A stretch of 64,000 nucleotides of DNA from Pelagibacteraceae bacterium AG-325-J13 (GTDB lineage Bacteria > Pseudomonadota > Alphaproteobacteria > Pelagibacterales > Pelagibacteraceae): contig QBYL01000002.1 of assembly GCA_003282835.1 (NCBI GenBank), positions 84,864 through 148,863 on the forward strand, in the 5' to 3' direction. The notes below the pieces were generated by a model. That model worked only from the letters and a program-made list of their open reading frames with translations, was not told the DNA's origin and made no database searches. The translations under genes were made by a program, and so were the position numbers. Positions 1-7,823 of this stretch are shown piece after piece; within the stretch, counting starts at the first letter, position 1, and the number at the start of each line of letters is the position of its first letter.

Positions 1-77
1 ATATTAGGCGCTATGTCATCAAAACGTATAACGATACCGGTTTGTCCATCGTATCCTTTTGAAAGGTTTTTACTCAT
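1..77 (-). CDS. 5' end of a polysaccharide deacetylase-like protein (partial)
   Basis: An ATG at 77 on the minus strand opens a frame that runs off the left edge of the window. The 25 visible residues end in IRFDDIAPN. An R-[FL]-D-D-I-A-P-N string is typical of the first metal-binding motif of polysaccharide deacetylase/DUF2334-type proteins, which act on cell-surface glycans. It is divergent from the glycosyltransferase gene at 149, and a surface-glycan role would fit that neighbour. Only this short motif supports the call, so the family is tentative; that a real gene starts here is likelier than the exact function. Confidence 0.4.
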   Translation of the reverse strand, partial: MSKNLSKGYDGQTGIVIRFDDIAPN

Positions 78-148
78 AAATAATGGTTAATATTTTTAAT
101 TTGTATTTATATTCAAATATAAACTAATTCCACTTACAATAACATAGA

Positions 149-1045
149 ATGAAAAATAAAGAAAAATTAGTTAGCATAATATTAAATTGTTATAATGGTG
201 AAAAGTACCTAAAACATGCTTTGAAAAGTATTCTGCGCCAATCATACAAAAATTGGGAATTGATATTCTGGGATAATAGATCGACAGACTCAAGTAAGAA
301 AATTTTTGATACTTTCAAAAATAAGAAATTTAAGTATTTTTTTTCCTCAAGTCATACCAGTTTGTATGAAGCTAGAAACCTCGCTATAAATAAGAGCAAA
401 GGACAATTTTTAAGTTTTGTAGATGCTGATGATATGTGGGAAAAAAATAAATTAAAAACACAAGTTAAATTTTTTGAGGATAAAAAAGTCGGAGTGGTTT
501 ATGGAAATTCTTGGCTTCTAAATGAAACTACTAAGAAAAAAAAAAAATTCATAAATTATACTATAAAAGATGGATATATTTATAACGATTTAATTCAAAA
601 ATATAATGTTGGTATACTAACTGCAATTATTAGAAAATCTTGTTTAAATAGTCTAAAAAAAATTTTTGATAAGAGGTATAACATAATAGGCGACTACGAT
701 TTGTTTATAAGGTTATCAAAAAAATTTAAGTTTAAAGTTATCCAAGATCCCGTAGCCACTTATAGAATTCATGCAAATAATCTATCAATCTTGAAAAAAG
801 ATTTAGAAATTAAAGAATTAAACCATTGGCTAAAAATTAATAAAAAGAGTTTGGGATTGTTGAATTATAAAAAGATTAAAAAGAAGATTAAAAATTTAGA
901 ATTTTTAAACTTAAAATTTAAAAAAAACTTTATACATGCTTTAATTTATTTTTTAAAATTTATATTTTTGATAGGTAATATTAAAAACCTATTAATTCTA
1001 ATGTTGCCAAAATTTTTTCTCAAAAAAATTATGTGGTTCTATTAA
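149..1045 (+). CDS. Family 2 glycosyltransferase
   Basis: This is probably a cytoplasmic glycosyltransferase that moves a sugar from a nucleotide donor onto a surface glycan. The N-terminal GT-A fold is clear. VSIILNCYNG at residues 8-17 is the first strand and nucleotide-binding loop, WDNRSTD near 41-47 is the second conserved block, and VDADD at 91-95 is the DxD-type metal site. The C-terminal third is lysine rich with a hydrophobic stretch around 260-285 that may touch the membrane. The 298-residue length is normal. There is no clear Shine-Dalgarno before the ATG. It is followed after one base by the next gene, suggesting a three-gene surface unit (149-2616). Acceptor and donor cannot be read from the sequence. 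Confidence 0.85.
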   Translation: MKNKEKLVSIILNCYNGEKYLKHALKSILRQSYKNWELIFWDNRSTDSSKKIFDTFKNKKFKYFFSSSHTSLYEARNLAINKSKGQFLSFVDADDMWEKNKLKTQVKFFEDKKVGVVYGNSWLLNETTKKKKKFINYTIKDGYIYNDLIQKYNVGILTAIIRKSCLNSLKKIFDKRYNIIGDYDLFIRLSKKFKFKVIQDPVATYRIHANNLSILKKDLEIKELNHWLKINKKSLGLLNYKKIKKKIKNLEFLNLKFKKNFIHALIYFLKFIFLIGNIKNLLILMLPKFFLKKIMWFY

Positions 1046-1046
1046 T

Positions 1047-1565
1047 ATGTATTTAAATTTTTTTTTTAGTTATTTATTATCTTATTTTAGAGAAGTGCTT
1101 TTATTTGAGTCAAATAGAAACAGTAAAATAATTTCATTTAAAGATGAAAAAATTAAAAAATATAAATCACTCAAGAACATTAAGGAAAAACTTTTAATTA
1201 AACATCTAAAAGAAACCAACAAAATTCAGAGATTTAATGATAAACAAATTTTTTGTGTTTTATACCATAAAAATAAAGTAACCTGCTTTGGTTGGATACA
1301 TAATCATCAGCGTTGTTACATCAGCGAAATTAACAAGCATATTAGAATCCTCAATTCAAATATTTTATATGATTTTTTTACGTTACCAAAATCTAGAAAT
1401 AAAGGTTTTTATTCTAAATTGCTAAGACTTATAAAAAATACGAAAAACAAAAAAAAATTTGTAATTTATTGTCTAAAAAATAATATTGTAAGCAAAAATG
1501 GTATATTAAAAGCAAATTTCAAATTAATTAAAAAGATTAACAGATATAGAGATGTACGATTTTAA
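1047..1565 (+). CDS. GNAT-like acetyltransferase (tentative)
   Basis: The product is 172 residues. The C-terminal half reads like a GNAT N-acetyltransferase. FTLPKSRNKGFYSKLL resembles motif A, the acetyl-CoA pyrophosphate loop with R/Q-x-x-G-x-[GA]. The later block around SKNGILKANFKLI resembles the family's S-x-x-x-[GL]-x-K-x-[GN]-F segment. The N-terminal 60 residues are lysine rich and unassigned. It starts one base after the glycosyltransferase stop and overlaps the next acetyltransferase by 14 bp, so the three genes are probably co-transcribed and may decorate a surface sugar. The family call rests on motif resemblance only. Confidence 0.5.
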   Translation: MYLNFFFSYLLSYFREVLLFESNRNSKIISFKDEKIKKYKSLKNIKEKLLIKHLKETNKIQRFNDKQIFCVLYHKNKVTCFGWIHNHQRCYISEINKHIRILNSNILYDFFTLPKSRNKGFYSKLLRLIKNTKNKKKFVIYCLKNNIVSKNGILKANFKLIKKINRYRDVRF

Positions 1566-2616
1566 AATATATGAGAGTTTATCAGAGGAATTAGAAATTC
1601 TTTGGAGTAAACTAGAAAAAAAATCTAATAAAAATTTTTTTCAAAGTTATGATTATATTAAGTCATTAGTAGAATTAGAAAACAATTTACTCAAAATCGT
1701 AGTTGTTTTCGTAAACAACGAGCCAGTTGCGATATTTCCTCTCGAAATAAAAAAATATTTTATATTTAAAGTTTTACAGTGGATTGGAACAAAAAAATCA
1801 GATCTATGTAATCCCATGATTTCACAGAATGTTGATTTATGCAAAAATAAGGATTTTTTTATAAAAACTTGGAATAATATTTTAGCCAAAATAGGAAAAT
1901 GTGATTTAATTTTCTTTAATAATCAACCTGAAAAAATTCAAAAAACTTTAAATCCGTTTGTAGATTTATTTAAAACCAATTCTTTTTCAAAAGTCTACCA
2001 AATTTTCTTACCTAATGATTATGAAAGTTACATTAATGAAATCAAATTAAAAGATAAGGCACACCATTACGAGTTACATAGAACATCAATTAAGTTAAAT
2101 AAGCTTAAAGAAAATTTTAATGTTACTTTTGTAATAAGTGACACACACTCTGATAAGATAATTTTTAAAGAAATAATTCAAAAAAAAATAAATCAACTTG
2201 AGTTTAAAAACAACAAACATAATTTAGATTTTACATTTATTAAGCTTTATGAAAATTTAATTAAGAAAGATAAAGGTAAATATTTTATGTTCAATATTAA
2301 AGTTAATGATAAGATAATTTCTAGTTGTTTCGCTATAATTTTTGAAAATACTTTTTATTATTATATTCCAATGCTTATCTCCAAAGAATATAATAATTTT
2401 AAACCAGGAAAAATATTAATAATGAAGTTAATTAAATGGTGTTTTGAAAATAACATTAAAATTTTTGATTTTGGCCTCGGTGAAGAAAACTATAAAAAAC
2501 ATTTTAGTAATTATTCATTAAATATTCATAGGTACATTTATCACAGAAATTTAAAAGGGTATTTTCTATCTTTAATATTAAAATTTTTATTTTTTTATAA
2601 AACTAAGAAACCCTAG
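1552..2616 (+). CDS. CelD/BcsL-type (FemAB-like) acetyltransferase
   Basis: This 354-residue protein has the layout of the Acetyltransf_6 (CelD/BcsL) family, a double-GNAT fold usually found in polysaccharide loci. Typical elements are the N-terminal NFFQSYDYIKSL block, VVFVNNEPVAIFPL near residue 60, and the C-terminal IFDFGLGEENYKKHFSN segment, which corresponds to the family's DFxxGxxxYKxxF signature. It probably acylates a sugar or lipid-linked intermediate. The start overlaps the upstream gene by 14 bp and its stop overlaps the convergent typA stop by 14 bp. The substrate is unknown. Codon use and A+T content match the surroundings, so there is no composition sign of recent transfer. Confidence 0.7.
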   Translation: MYDFKIYESLSEELEILWSKLEKKSNKNFFQSYDYIKSLVELENNLLKIVVVFVNNEPVAIFPLEIKKYFIFKVLQWIGTKKSDLCNPMISQNVDLCKNKDFFIKTWNNILAKIGKCDLIFFNNQPEKIQKTLNPFVDLFKTNSFSKVYQIFLPNDYESYINEIKLKDKAHHYELHRTSIKLNKLKENFNVTFVISDTHSDKIIFKEIIQKKINQLEFKNNKHNLDFTFIKLYENLIKKDKGKYFMFNIKVNDKIISSCFAIIFENTFYYYIPMLISKEYNNFKPGKILIMKLIKWCFENNIKIFDFGLGEENYKKHFSNYSLNIHRYIYHRNLKGYFLSLILKFLFFYKTKKP

Positions 2617-4420
2617 ACCTTCTTTTTCTTTCATGAGGATCTAAGATTAGTTTTCTTAATCTGCAAGACTTAGGAGTAATCTCGAGTGCTTCATCAGTAT
2701 TTAGCATTCCTAATTGTTCTGCAATAGCCATCTTCCTAACTGGAGTCAAAACAACATTTTCATCTGTACCTTGAGTTCTCATATTTGTAAGTTTTTTTCC
2801 TTTCATAACATTTATTTCAAGATCTCCACTTTTAGATGCCAAACCTACAATCATTCCTTCATATATTGGATCATTATGCGTAACAAACATTTCACCTCTA
2901 GCTTGAAGATTGAAAATAGCGAAAGCTACGGCTTTTCCATTTTCGATAGAAATAAGTGCTCCATTTCTTCTGCCCTCCATATCGCCAGAGTAATTACCAT
3001 ATGAATGAAAGATCCTATTTATTACTCCAGTTCCTTTAGTTAAAGTTAAAAATCTGCTAGTGTAACCCATCAATCCTCTTGTAGGAGCATGAAAGACAAG
3101 TCTTTTTTTATTTTTACCAGTATCTTTAAGTTCAATTAATTTTCCTTTTCTTCTATTCATTGAGTCAATAATTTTAGAAGAATATTCTTCGTCTAAATCC
3201 ATTGTGACCTCCTCTAAGGGCTCCAATTTTTTTCCGTTATCTTCATTTTTAAATAATACTTTTGGAGGACTGACTGTCATTTCAAATCCTTCTCTTCTCA
3301 TTTGTGTAAGCAAAATTTCTAACATCAGTTCACCACGACCACTTATAATAAATGCATCTTTATTTTCATTCTCATCAAATGTTATGCCGACGTTATTCTC
3401 TGCTTCAAGTATCAATCTTTCTCTAATTTGAGTGCTGGTTAATTTTTTACCTTCTGTTCCAGCTAATGGAGAGGTATTGACCGTAATAGTTATAGACATA
3501 GTTGGAGGATCAATAGGTGTAGCATCTATAGGATCATTGATCTCTAAATCACAAATTGTGTCTGCAACATTTGCCTTTTCTAAACCTGCTATTATGACGA
3601 TATCTCCAGCTTCACCAGTTTCAATAGGAACTTTTTTGGTGCCTTCATATCTAAAAATTTTAGTCAGTCTTCCCTCATCAATTTTTTCTCTTTTTAGATT
3701 AATTGCTTTAATTCTTTGGTTTGCTTTTGCTGTACCTTGAGCAATTTTACCAATTAAACTTCTCCCCAAAAAACTATCTGCGTAAAGCAGTGTAGATAAC
3801 ATAGCAAAAGGTTTATTTTTATCTAATTCTTTCGGTTTTACTTTTTCAATTATTAAGTCTAATAAAGGATGTAAATTTTTTCTTAATCCATTTATCTCTT
3901 TATCTGCCCAACCAGACCTACCACTAGCATATAAAACTGGAAAATCTAACTGTTCTTCATTAGCGTCAAGACTTACAAATAAATCAAAAGTTTCATCTAA
4001 AACTTCGTTAGCTCTTTGATCAGCTTTATCTAATTTATTTATTATTACTATTGGCTTAAGGCCTTGCTTGAGGGCTTTTGCTAAAACAAATTTTGTTTGT
4101 GGCATTACTCCTTCAGCAGAGTCAATTAATAATAAAGCGCCATCTGCCATATGCAAAACTCTTTCAACTTCAGCAGCAAAATCTCTATGTCCTGGAGTAT
4201 CTATTATATTTACTCTAGTATTTTTCCAGTTTATTGATGTTGGTTTTGCTAAGATTGTAATTCCTCTCTCTTTTTCAAGTTCACCGGAGTCCATCACTCT
4301 TTCTTCTACGACTTCATTATCCCTAAACAAACCACTTTGCTTCATTAAATTATCGATTAAGGTAGTTTTTCCATGATCGACATGGGCAATAATGGTTATG
4401 TTTATTATTTTGTTCGACAT
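2603..4420 (-). CDS. typA: Ribosome-associated GTPase TypA/BipA
   Basis: BipA is a translational GTPase related to EF-G and LepA that binds 70S ribosomes and supports 50S assembly, especially in cold or stress. The G domain is complete: AHVDHGKTT at residues 12-20 (P loop), ITILAK near 54-59 (switch I region), DTPGHRDF at 74-81 and NKLD at 128-131. The EF-G-like domains III and V and the BipA-specific C-terminal domain with LTPVRKMAIAEQL follow. The 605 residues match the family. The start is forced: the ATG lies 3 bases after the CCA end of the initiator tRNA, so no separate Shine-Dalgarno can exist upstream except within the tRNA. It is the last gene of a long minus-strand run. Confidence 0.97.
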   Translation of the reverse strand: MSNKIINITIIAHVDHGKTTLIDNLMKQSGLFRDNEVVEERVMDSGELEKERGITILAKPTSINWKNTRVNIIDTPGHRDFAAEVERVLHMADGALLLIDSAEGVMPQTKFVLAKALKQGLKPIVIINKLDKADQRANEVLDETFDLFVSLDANEEQLDFPVLYASGRSGWADKEINGLRKNLHPLLDLIIEKVKPKELDKNKPFAMLSTLLYADSFLGRSLIGKIAQGTAKANQRIKAINLKREKIDEGRLTKIFRYEGTKKVPIETGEAGDIVIIAGLEKANVADTICDLEINDPIDATPIDPPTMSITITVNTSPLAGTEGKKLTSTQIRERLILEAENNVGITFDENENKDAFIISGRGELMLEILLTQMRREGFEMTVSPPKVLFKNEDNGKKLEPLEEVTMDLDEEYSSKIIDSMNRRKGKLIELKDTGKNKKRLVFHAPTRGLMGYTSRFLTLTKGTGVINRIFHSYGNYSGDMEGRRNGALISIENGKAVAFAIFNLQARGEMFVTHNDPIYEGMIVGLASKSGDLEINVMKGKKLTNMRTQGTDENVVLTPVRKMAIAEQLGMLNTDEALEITPKSCRLRKLILDPHERKRRSRVS

Positions 4421-4423
4421 GAT

Positions 4424-4500
<77 letters not shown>

Positions 4501-4505
4501 GTAAA

Positions 4506-4709
4506 TTAATATTTTTTTATATTTATTGCCTGAAGTTTATTTTTCTCTTCCTTAATATCAAATTTTATTTTTTGTTCCTCTTTCAAAACTCTTAATTTTG
4601 AACTCTCTAGAGCAGAAATATGTAAAAAAATATCTTTATTTGTTTCATCTTCAGTAATGAACCCATAACCCTTTTTGGAGTTAAACCATTTAATTTTACC
4701 TGATGGCAT
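4506..4709 (-). CDS. Cold-shock domain protein (CspA family)
   Basis: This is a single cold-shock domain protein of 67 residues that binds single-stranded RNA or DNA and acts as an RNA chaperone. The RNP-1-like KKGYGFITEDE and RNP-2-like DIFLHISAL are both present, after the classical opening SGKIKWFN. A longer frame begins at 4724, but an AGGGA lies about 8 bases before the internal ATG at 4709, and family members begin M-x-x-G-x-V-K-W-F, so 4709 is preferred. It lies between rpsU (23 bp upstream) and the initiator tRNA (5 bp downstream), in the same direction. Confidence 0.93.
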   Translation of the reverse strand: MPSGKIKWFNSKKGYGFITEDETNKDIFLHISALESSKLRVLKEEQKIKFDIKEEKNKLQAINIKKY

Positions 4710-4732
4710 TGTAAATCCCTTCATTTAAATAT

Positions 4733-4927
4733 TTAGTATCTATTTTTTAATTTTTGAAGTTTTTTAATTCGTTTGAGATTCTCAGTTTGAACTCTTTTTT
4801 TTCTTTCAGATGGTTTTTCGTAAGTACTTTTCATTTTCATTATTTTAAAAAAACCTTCTTTTTGAAGCTTTCTTTTTAGTACTCTAATTGCTTGTTCAAC
4901 ATTGTTATCCTTTACGTCTATTTTAAT
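4733..4927 (-). CDS. rpsU: 30S ribosomal protein S21, apparent ATT start
   Basis: S21 is a small basic protein of the 30S platform near the anti-Shine-Dalgarno, needed for initiation on many mRNAs. The 64-residue product reads KIDVKDNNVEQAIRVLKRKL, then QKEGFF, YEKPSE-R-KKR and a lysine/arginine-rich tail, which is a clear S21. No ATG, GTG or TTG is available: the frame is closed by a TAA four codons upstream of the ATT. The ATT at 4927-4925 lies 5 bases after a strong GGAGG (4937-4933). Taking ATT as Met aligns the N terminus with usual alphaproteobacterial S21 (M-x-V-x-V-x-D-N-N). CTG at 4939 is the only alternative and would have no ribosome site. Confidence 0.9.
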   Translation of the reverse strand: MKIDVKDNNVEQAIRVLKRKLQKEGFFKIMKMKSTYEKPSERKKRVQTENLKRIKKLQKLKNRY

Positions 4928-4977
4928 AAAAACCTCCAGTTAATTTCAAGTTTGTTATCATTTGATTGTATGATTGT

Positions 4978-5562
4978 CTAGACAGAAGCTGCTTGTGATT
5001 TTTTTTCTTCTCTTATTTTAGCCTTTTTTTCTCTTTCAATTCTTCTTTTTGCTTTTTCGAGACTTTTTTCGAATGATTCCTGTGTACAAAGTGATAAAAT
5101 CACTGGATCTCTGGGTTTTAAATTGGAGAAATTCCAGTAACTTCTTTTTCTTATTAAAGAAACAGTACCTTTAGTACTACCAACTAATTTTGAAATTTGC
5201 CCATCAGTTAACTCAGAAGCATTTTTGCAAAGCCACAAAATAGCATCTGGTCTATCTTGACGCTTTGATAAAGGTGTATATTTTGGTTTTTTTCTTTCTT
5301 TAATTTCTACTTCATCTACTTTTTTCAATAAACTTAGTTTTTTTTCAGTATCTTTAGAGCACATTTCAATTTCTTCTCTAGACAACTGGCCAGCTAAAAT
5401 AGGATTATAAGCTTTTATTCCTTTAGCAACATCTCCATCAGCTATTCCCTTGACTTCAAGTTCGTGCAAATTACAAAACTCTGCTATTTGCTTAAAAGTT
5501 AATGTGGTATTTTCTACTAGCCAAACAGCTGTAGCTTTTGGCATAAAAGGTGCGTCAGGCAT
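4978..5562 (-). CDS. trcR: DUF1013 / TrcR-type transcriptional regulator
   Basis: The 194-residue protein matches the alphaproteobacterial DUF1013 family, called TrcR (cell-cycle transcriptional regulator) in databases. It opens PDAPFMPKATAVWLVENT, has a first helical region that looks like a helix-turn-helix (TLTFKQIAEFCNLHELEV), and a second repeat of the same kind (RPDAILWLCKNASELTDGQI, then SKLVGSTKGTV). The C terminus is a basic, charged helix. The whole family is essentially restricted to Alphaproteobacteria, which supports the organism call. It starts 3 bp after rpmE, so the two are probably one transcript. Target genes are unknown. Confidence 0.85.
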   Translation of the reverse strand: MPDAPFMPKATAVWLVENTTLTFKQIAEFCNLHELEVKGIADGDVAKGIKAYNPILAGQLSREEIEMCSKDTEKKLSLLKKVDEVEIKERKKPKYTPLSKRQDRPDAILWLCKNASELTDGQISKLVGSTKGTVSLIRKRSYWNFSNLKPRDPVILSLCTQESFEKSLEKAKRRIEREKKAKIREEKKSQAASV

Positions 5563-5565
5563 AAT

Positions 5566-5790
5566 CTATTTTTTTTTTCTAAGGTTACTAAATTTTTTAT
5601 TGTATTTACTTACTCTTCCTTTATCTAAAATTTTTTGAGCGCCACCAGTCCAAGCATAATGAGATTTAGGATCAATATCTAATTTAAGTGTATCGTTTTC
5701 TTTACCCCAAGTTGATCTTGTTTCAAATTCGGCTCCATCAGTCATTACAACTTTAATTTTATGATAGTTAGGATGTATATTTTTTTTCAT
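5566..5790 (-). CDS. rpmE: 50S ribosomal protein L31
   Basis: This 74-residue L31 begins [19 protein letters not shown], the standard L31 opening, and contains [10 protein letters not shown], the conserved central block before the basic tail. It bridges the 50S and 30S subunits. There are no cysteines, so this is the zinc-free (C-minus) form, as usual in Alphaproteobacteria. It lies immediately upstream of trcR and 27 bp downstream of suhB in the same direction. Confidence 0.96.
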   Translation of the reverse strand: MKKNIHPNYHKIKVVMTDGAEFETRSTWGKENDTLKLDIDPKSHYAWTGGAQKILDKGRVSKYNKKFSNLRKKK

Positions 5791-5818
5791 TTGAGGTGTT
5801 TTATAATATTAAGTCTTT

Positions 5819-6619
5819 TTACTCAATATTTTTTTTAATCAAACTTGATAATTCATCGTGAATATTGGAATTTGTAGCCAAAATATTCTTTTTTAGTGGT
5901 ACATCGATATCATCATTAAAAAAATCAACAAATCCTCCAGCTTCTTTAACTATGACTATACCAGCAGCAATATCCCAATAATTCAGTTCTCTTTGCCAGT
6001 AACCATCAAATCTTCCACAAGCAATGTAGGCCATATCTAGTGATGCACTTCCAAACTTTCTTATTGGGGAGAAAACAGTTTTTGAAACATTTATGAATTC
6101 AGAAAAAATTTTATCTTTTAATTTACTCGAATTTTTAGGACCGCCAGTTACTAATAGTGCATCTTGTAATTTTTTTTTTTTAGAAACTCTTATTCTTGTA
6201 TTATTCAAATAAGCGCCATTACCTTTTTCAGCGCAAAAAGTTTCATTTTTAATTGGATCAAATATGACCCCACATTTAATTTCATTGTCTTCCTCATACC
6301 CTATTGATATTGCAAAGTGTGGTATGCCATTTAAAAAATTCATTGTGCCGTCTATTGGATCTATTATCCACCTATTACTTTTATTTTCCTTATTTATAAT
6401 TCCAGATTCTTCGGTTACAAATCCATAATCAGGATGAGCTTTTTGCAACTCTTCAATAATAATTTTTTCAGTTCTTTTGTCCGCTGAAGTTACAAAATCA
6501 CCTGGACCTTTTGTAGAAACTTGCAAGTTTTCTATTTCGCCATAATCTCTAATTAGAGATCTTGATGCTTTAGTGCATGCTTTAAGAATTATGTTGATAT
6601 GTGGGGAACTTAACCTCAT
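5819..6619 (-). CDS. suhB: Inositol monophosphatase family protein (SuhB-like)
   Basis: This 266-residue protein is a Mg2+-dependent sugar-phosphate phosphatase of the IMPase/SuhB fold. Metal-site residues are visible. E70-E71 lie in FVTEESG and DPIDGTMNF spans 87-95 (D87, D90). The late W-D-I-A-A-G motif supplies the third aspartate. SuhB-type proteins also act in Nus-factor-dependent rRNA transcription in other bacteria, so the substrate is not certain. Its ATG overlaps the efp stop by one base, which implies translational coupling with efp. An 11-base T run (complementary strand) lies within the gene but keeps frame. Confidence 0.9.
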   Translation of the reverse strand: MRLSSPHINIILKACTKASRSLIRDYGEIENLQVSTKGPGDFVTSADKRTEKIIIEELQKAHPDYGFVTEESGIINKENKSNRWIIDPIDGTMNFLNGIPHFAISIGYEEDNEIKCGVIFDPIKNETFCAEKGNGAYLNNTRIRVSKKKKLQDALLVTGGPKNSSKLKDKIFSEFINVSKTVFSPIRKFGSASLDMAYIACGRFDGYWQRELNYWDIAAGIVIVKEAGGFVDFFNDDIDVPLKKNILATNSNIHDELSSLIKKNIE

Positions 6620-7182
6620 TAACTTACCCTTTTGACATATTCTAGTGTGCGAGTATCAATTATTATTTTTTCTCCACTTTCAATAAACGGAGGAACATCA
6701 ATTTTTATACCGCTATCTAAAATAGCAGGTTTATATGACGACGAAGCAGTTTGATTTTTTATTGCAGCATCAGTTGACTCGATCGTACATTCTATATTGT
6801 TAGGTAACTCAACTGAAATAGGTTTTTCTTCCATAAAAGATATAGTCACTCCCAAATTTTCTTTTAACAATTTATGCTTTTCCCCAACGACCGCTTTTAA
6901 AATTTCCACTTGTTCAAAAGTTTCGTTGTCCATGAAGTGACAATTTTCCCCATCAATGTATAAGAAATTAAATTTTCTCTCTTCAACTTCAGCTTTTTCA
7001 ACTGTTTCATTTGATCTAAATCTCTCATTCAATTTAATCCCTTTAATTACACTTTTTAATTCCACTTGATTAAATGCTCCGCCTTTTCCAGGTTTGACAT
7101 GTTGTGTTTTTAAAACATTCCAGTAATCATTTTTATGTTCAATAATCATTCCTGGTTTAATTTCTATTGCAGTAATTTTCAT
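6619..7182 (-). CDS. efp: Translation elongation factor P
   Basis: EF-P enters the ribosomal E site and relieves stalling at polyproline. The 187 residues cover the three beta-barrel domains. The modification loop reads KPGKGGAF with the candidate lysine at residue 33, and the C-terminal domain contains the usual VDVPPF-like segment (IDVPPFIESGEKI). The ATG overlaps the end of thiE by 4 bp. Whether the lysine is modified by an EpmAB-type system cannot be judged from this window. Confidence 0.97.
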   Translation of the reverse strand: MKITAIEIKPGMIIEHKNDYWNVLKTQHVKPGKGGAFNQVELKSVIKGIKLNERFRSNETVEKAEVEERKFNFLYIDGENCHFMDNETFEQVEILKAVVGEKHKLLKENLGVTISFMEEKPISVELPNNIECTIESTDAAIKNQTASSSYKPAILDSGIKIDVPPFIESGEKIIIDTRTLEYVKRVS

Positions 7183-7823
7183 TTAAACTTCCTTATAGCA
7201 GCATCTGGTTTTAATTTTGGGTTATCCCAGATATAACTCGATATTGCAATATAATTTGCACCGTTTTTAATTAATCTAGCGTAATTCAAGTTATCTATTC
7301 CACCAATTGCAACAATTGTTTTTTTTACATTTTTCTTTGCCCATTTTAAAATATTAATTTTTGCTTTTGATGCTTTTGGTTTCAACTTAGATTGATTGAA
7401 AGACCCAAACGCTAAGTAACTCACTCTATCCTTAACAGCTTTTTTGGCTAAAGATTTTGAGCCATGACATGTAACGCCTAGAATTTTTCTTTTAAGATTT
7501 TTTTTTGCTTCTAAAATTGAGCCATCTTTTTGACCTAAATGGCACCCATCTGCATTTACAATTTTTGCAACATCAATTTTGTCATTAATAATAAATTTGA
7601 CTTTATGTTTTTGTGTAATTTTTTTAATTTTTTTTGATATTTGAATAATTCTATATTTCTTCTCTTTTTTAAATCTTAGCTGGAAATATTTTACTTTTTT
7701 TGAGTCTAAAACACTTTCTAAATCTTGATAAAAATTCTTATAAAATTTTTTTGGAGAAATTAAGTAAATTATTTTTCTCAAAATTATTAAGCTGCTGAGT
7801 CTTTCTCCAGACTTTCTAACCAC
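7179..7823 (-). CDS. thiE: Thiamine-phosphate synthase / TENI-family protein
   Basis: The protein has the TIM-barrel pattern of ThiE/TenI: YFQLRFK early, INDKIDVAKIVNADGCHLGQ in the middle, VTCHGSKSLAKKA, and a late glycine-rich strand VAIGGIDNLNYARLIKNGANYIAIS. ThiE joins HMP-PP and thiazole phosphate to make thiamine phosphate. The pyrophosphate loop is divergent (AFGSFNQSKLKPKAS in place of a G-P-x-F-x-T-x-T-K type motif), so a TenI-like role is possible. The ATG at 7823 overlaps fba by 37 bp. A TTG at codon 15 is another possible start. It is coupled to efp by a 4-bp overlap. Confidence 0.78.
   Translation of the reverse strand: MVRKSGERLSSLIILRKIIYLISPKKFYKNFYQDLESVLDSKKVKYFQLRFKKEKKYRIIQISKKIKKITQKHKVKFIINDKIDVAKIVNADGCHLGQKDGSILEAKKNLKRKILGVTCHGSKSLAKKAVKDRVSYLAFGSFNQSKLKPKASKAKINILKWAKKNVKKTIVAIGGIDNLNYARLIKNGANYIAISSYIWDNPKLKPDAAIRKFK

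Noticed and set aside
536..547. Run of 12 A inside the glycosyltransferase at 149 as a possible phase-variation site
   Set aside because: Similar 11-base runs occur in housekeeping genes (suhB near 6171, glyS near 41737), so the run is best explained by base composition.
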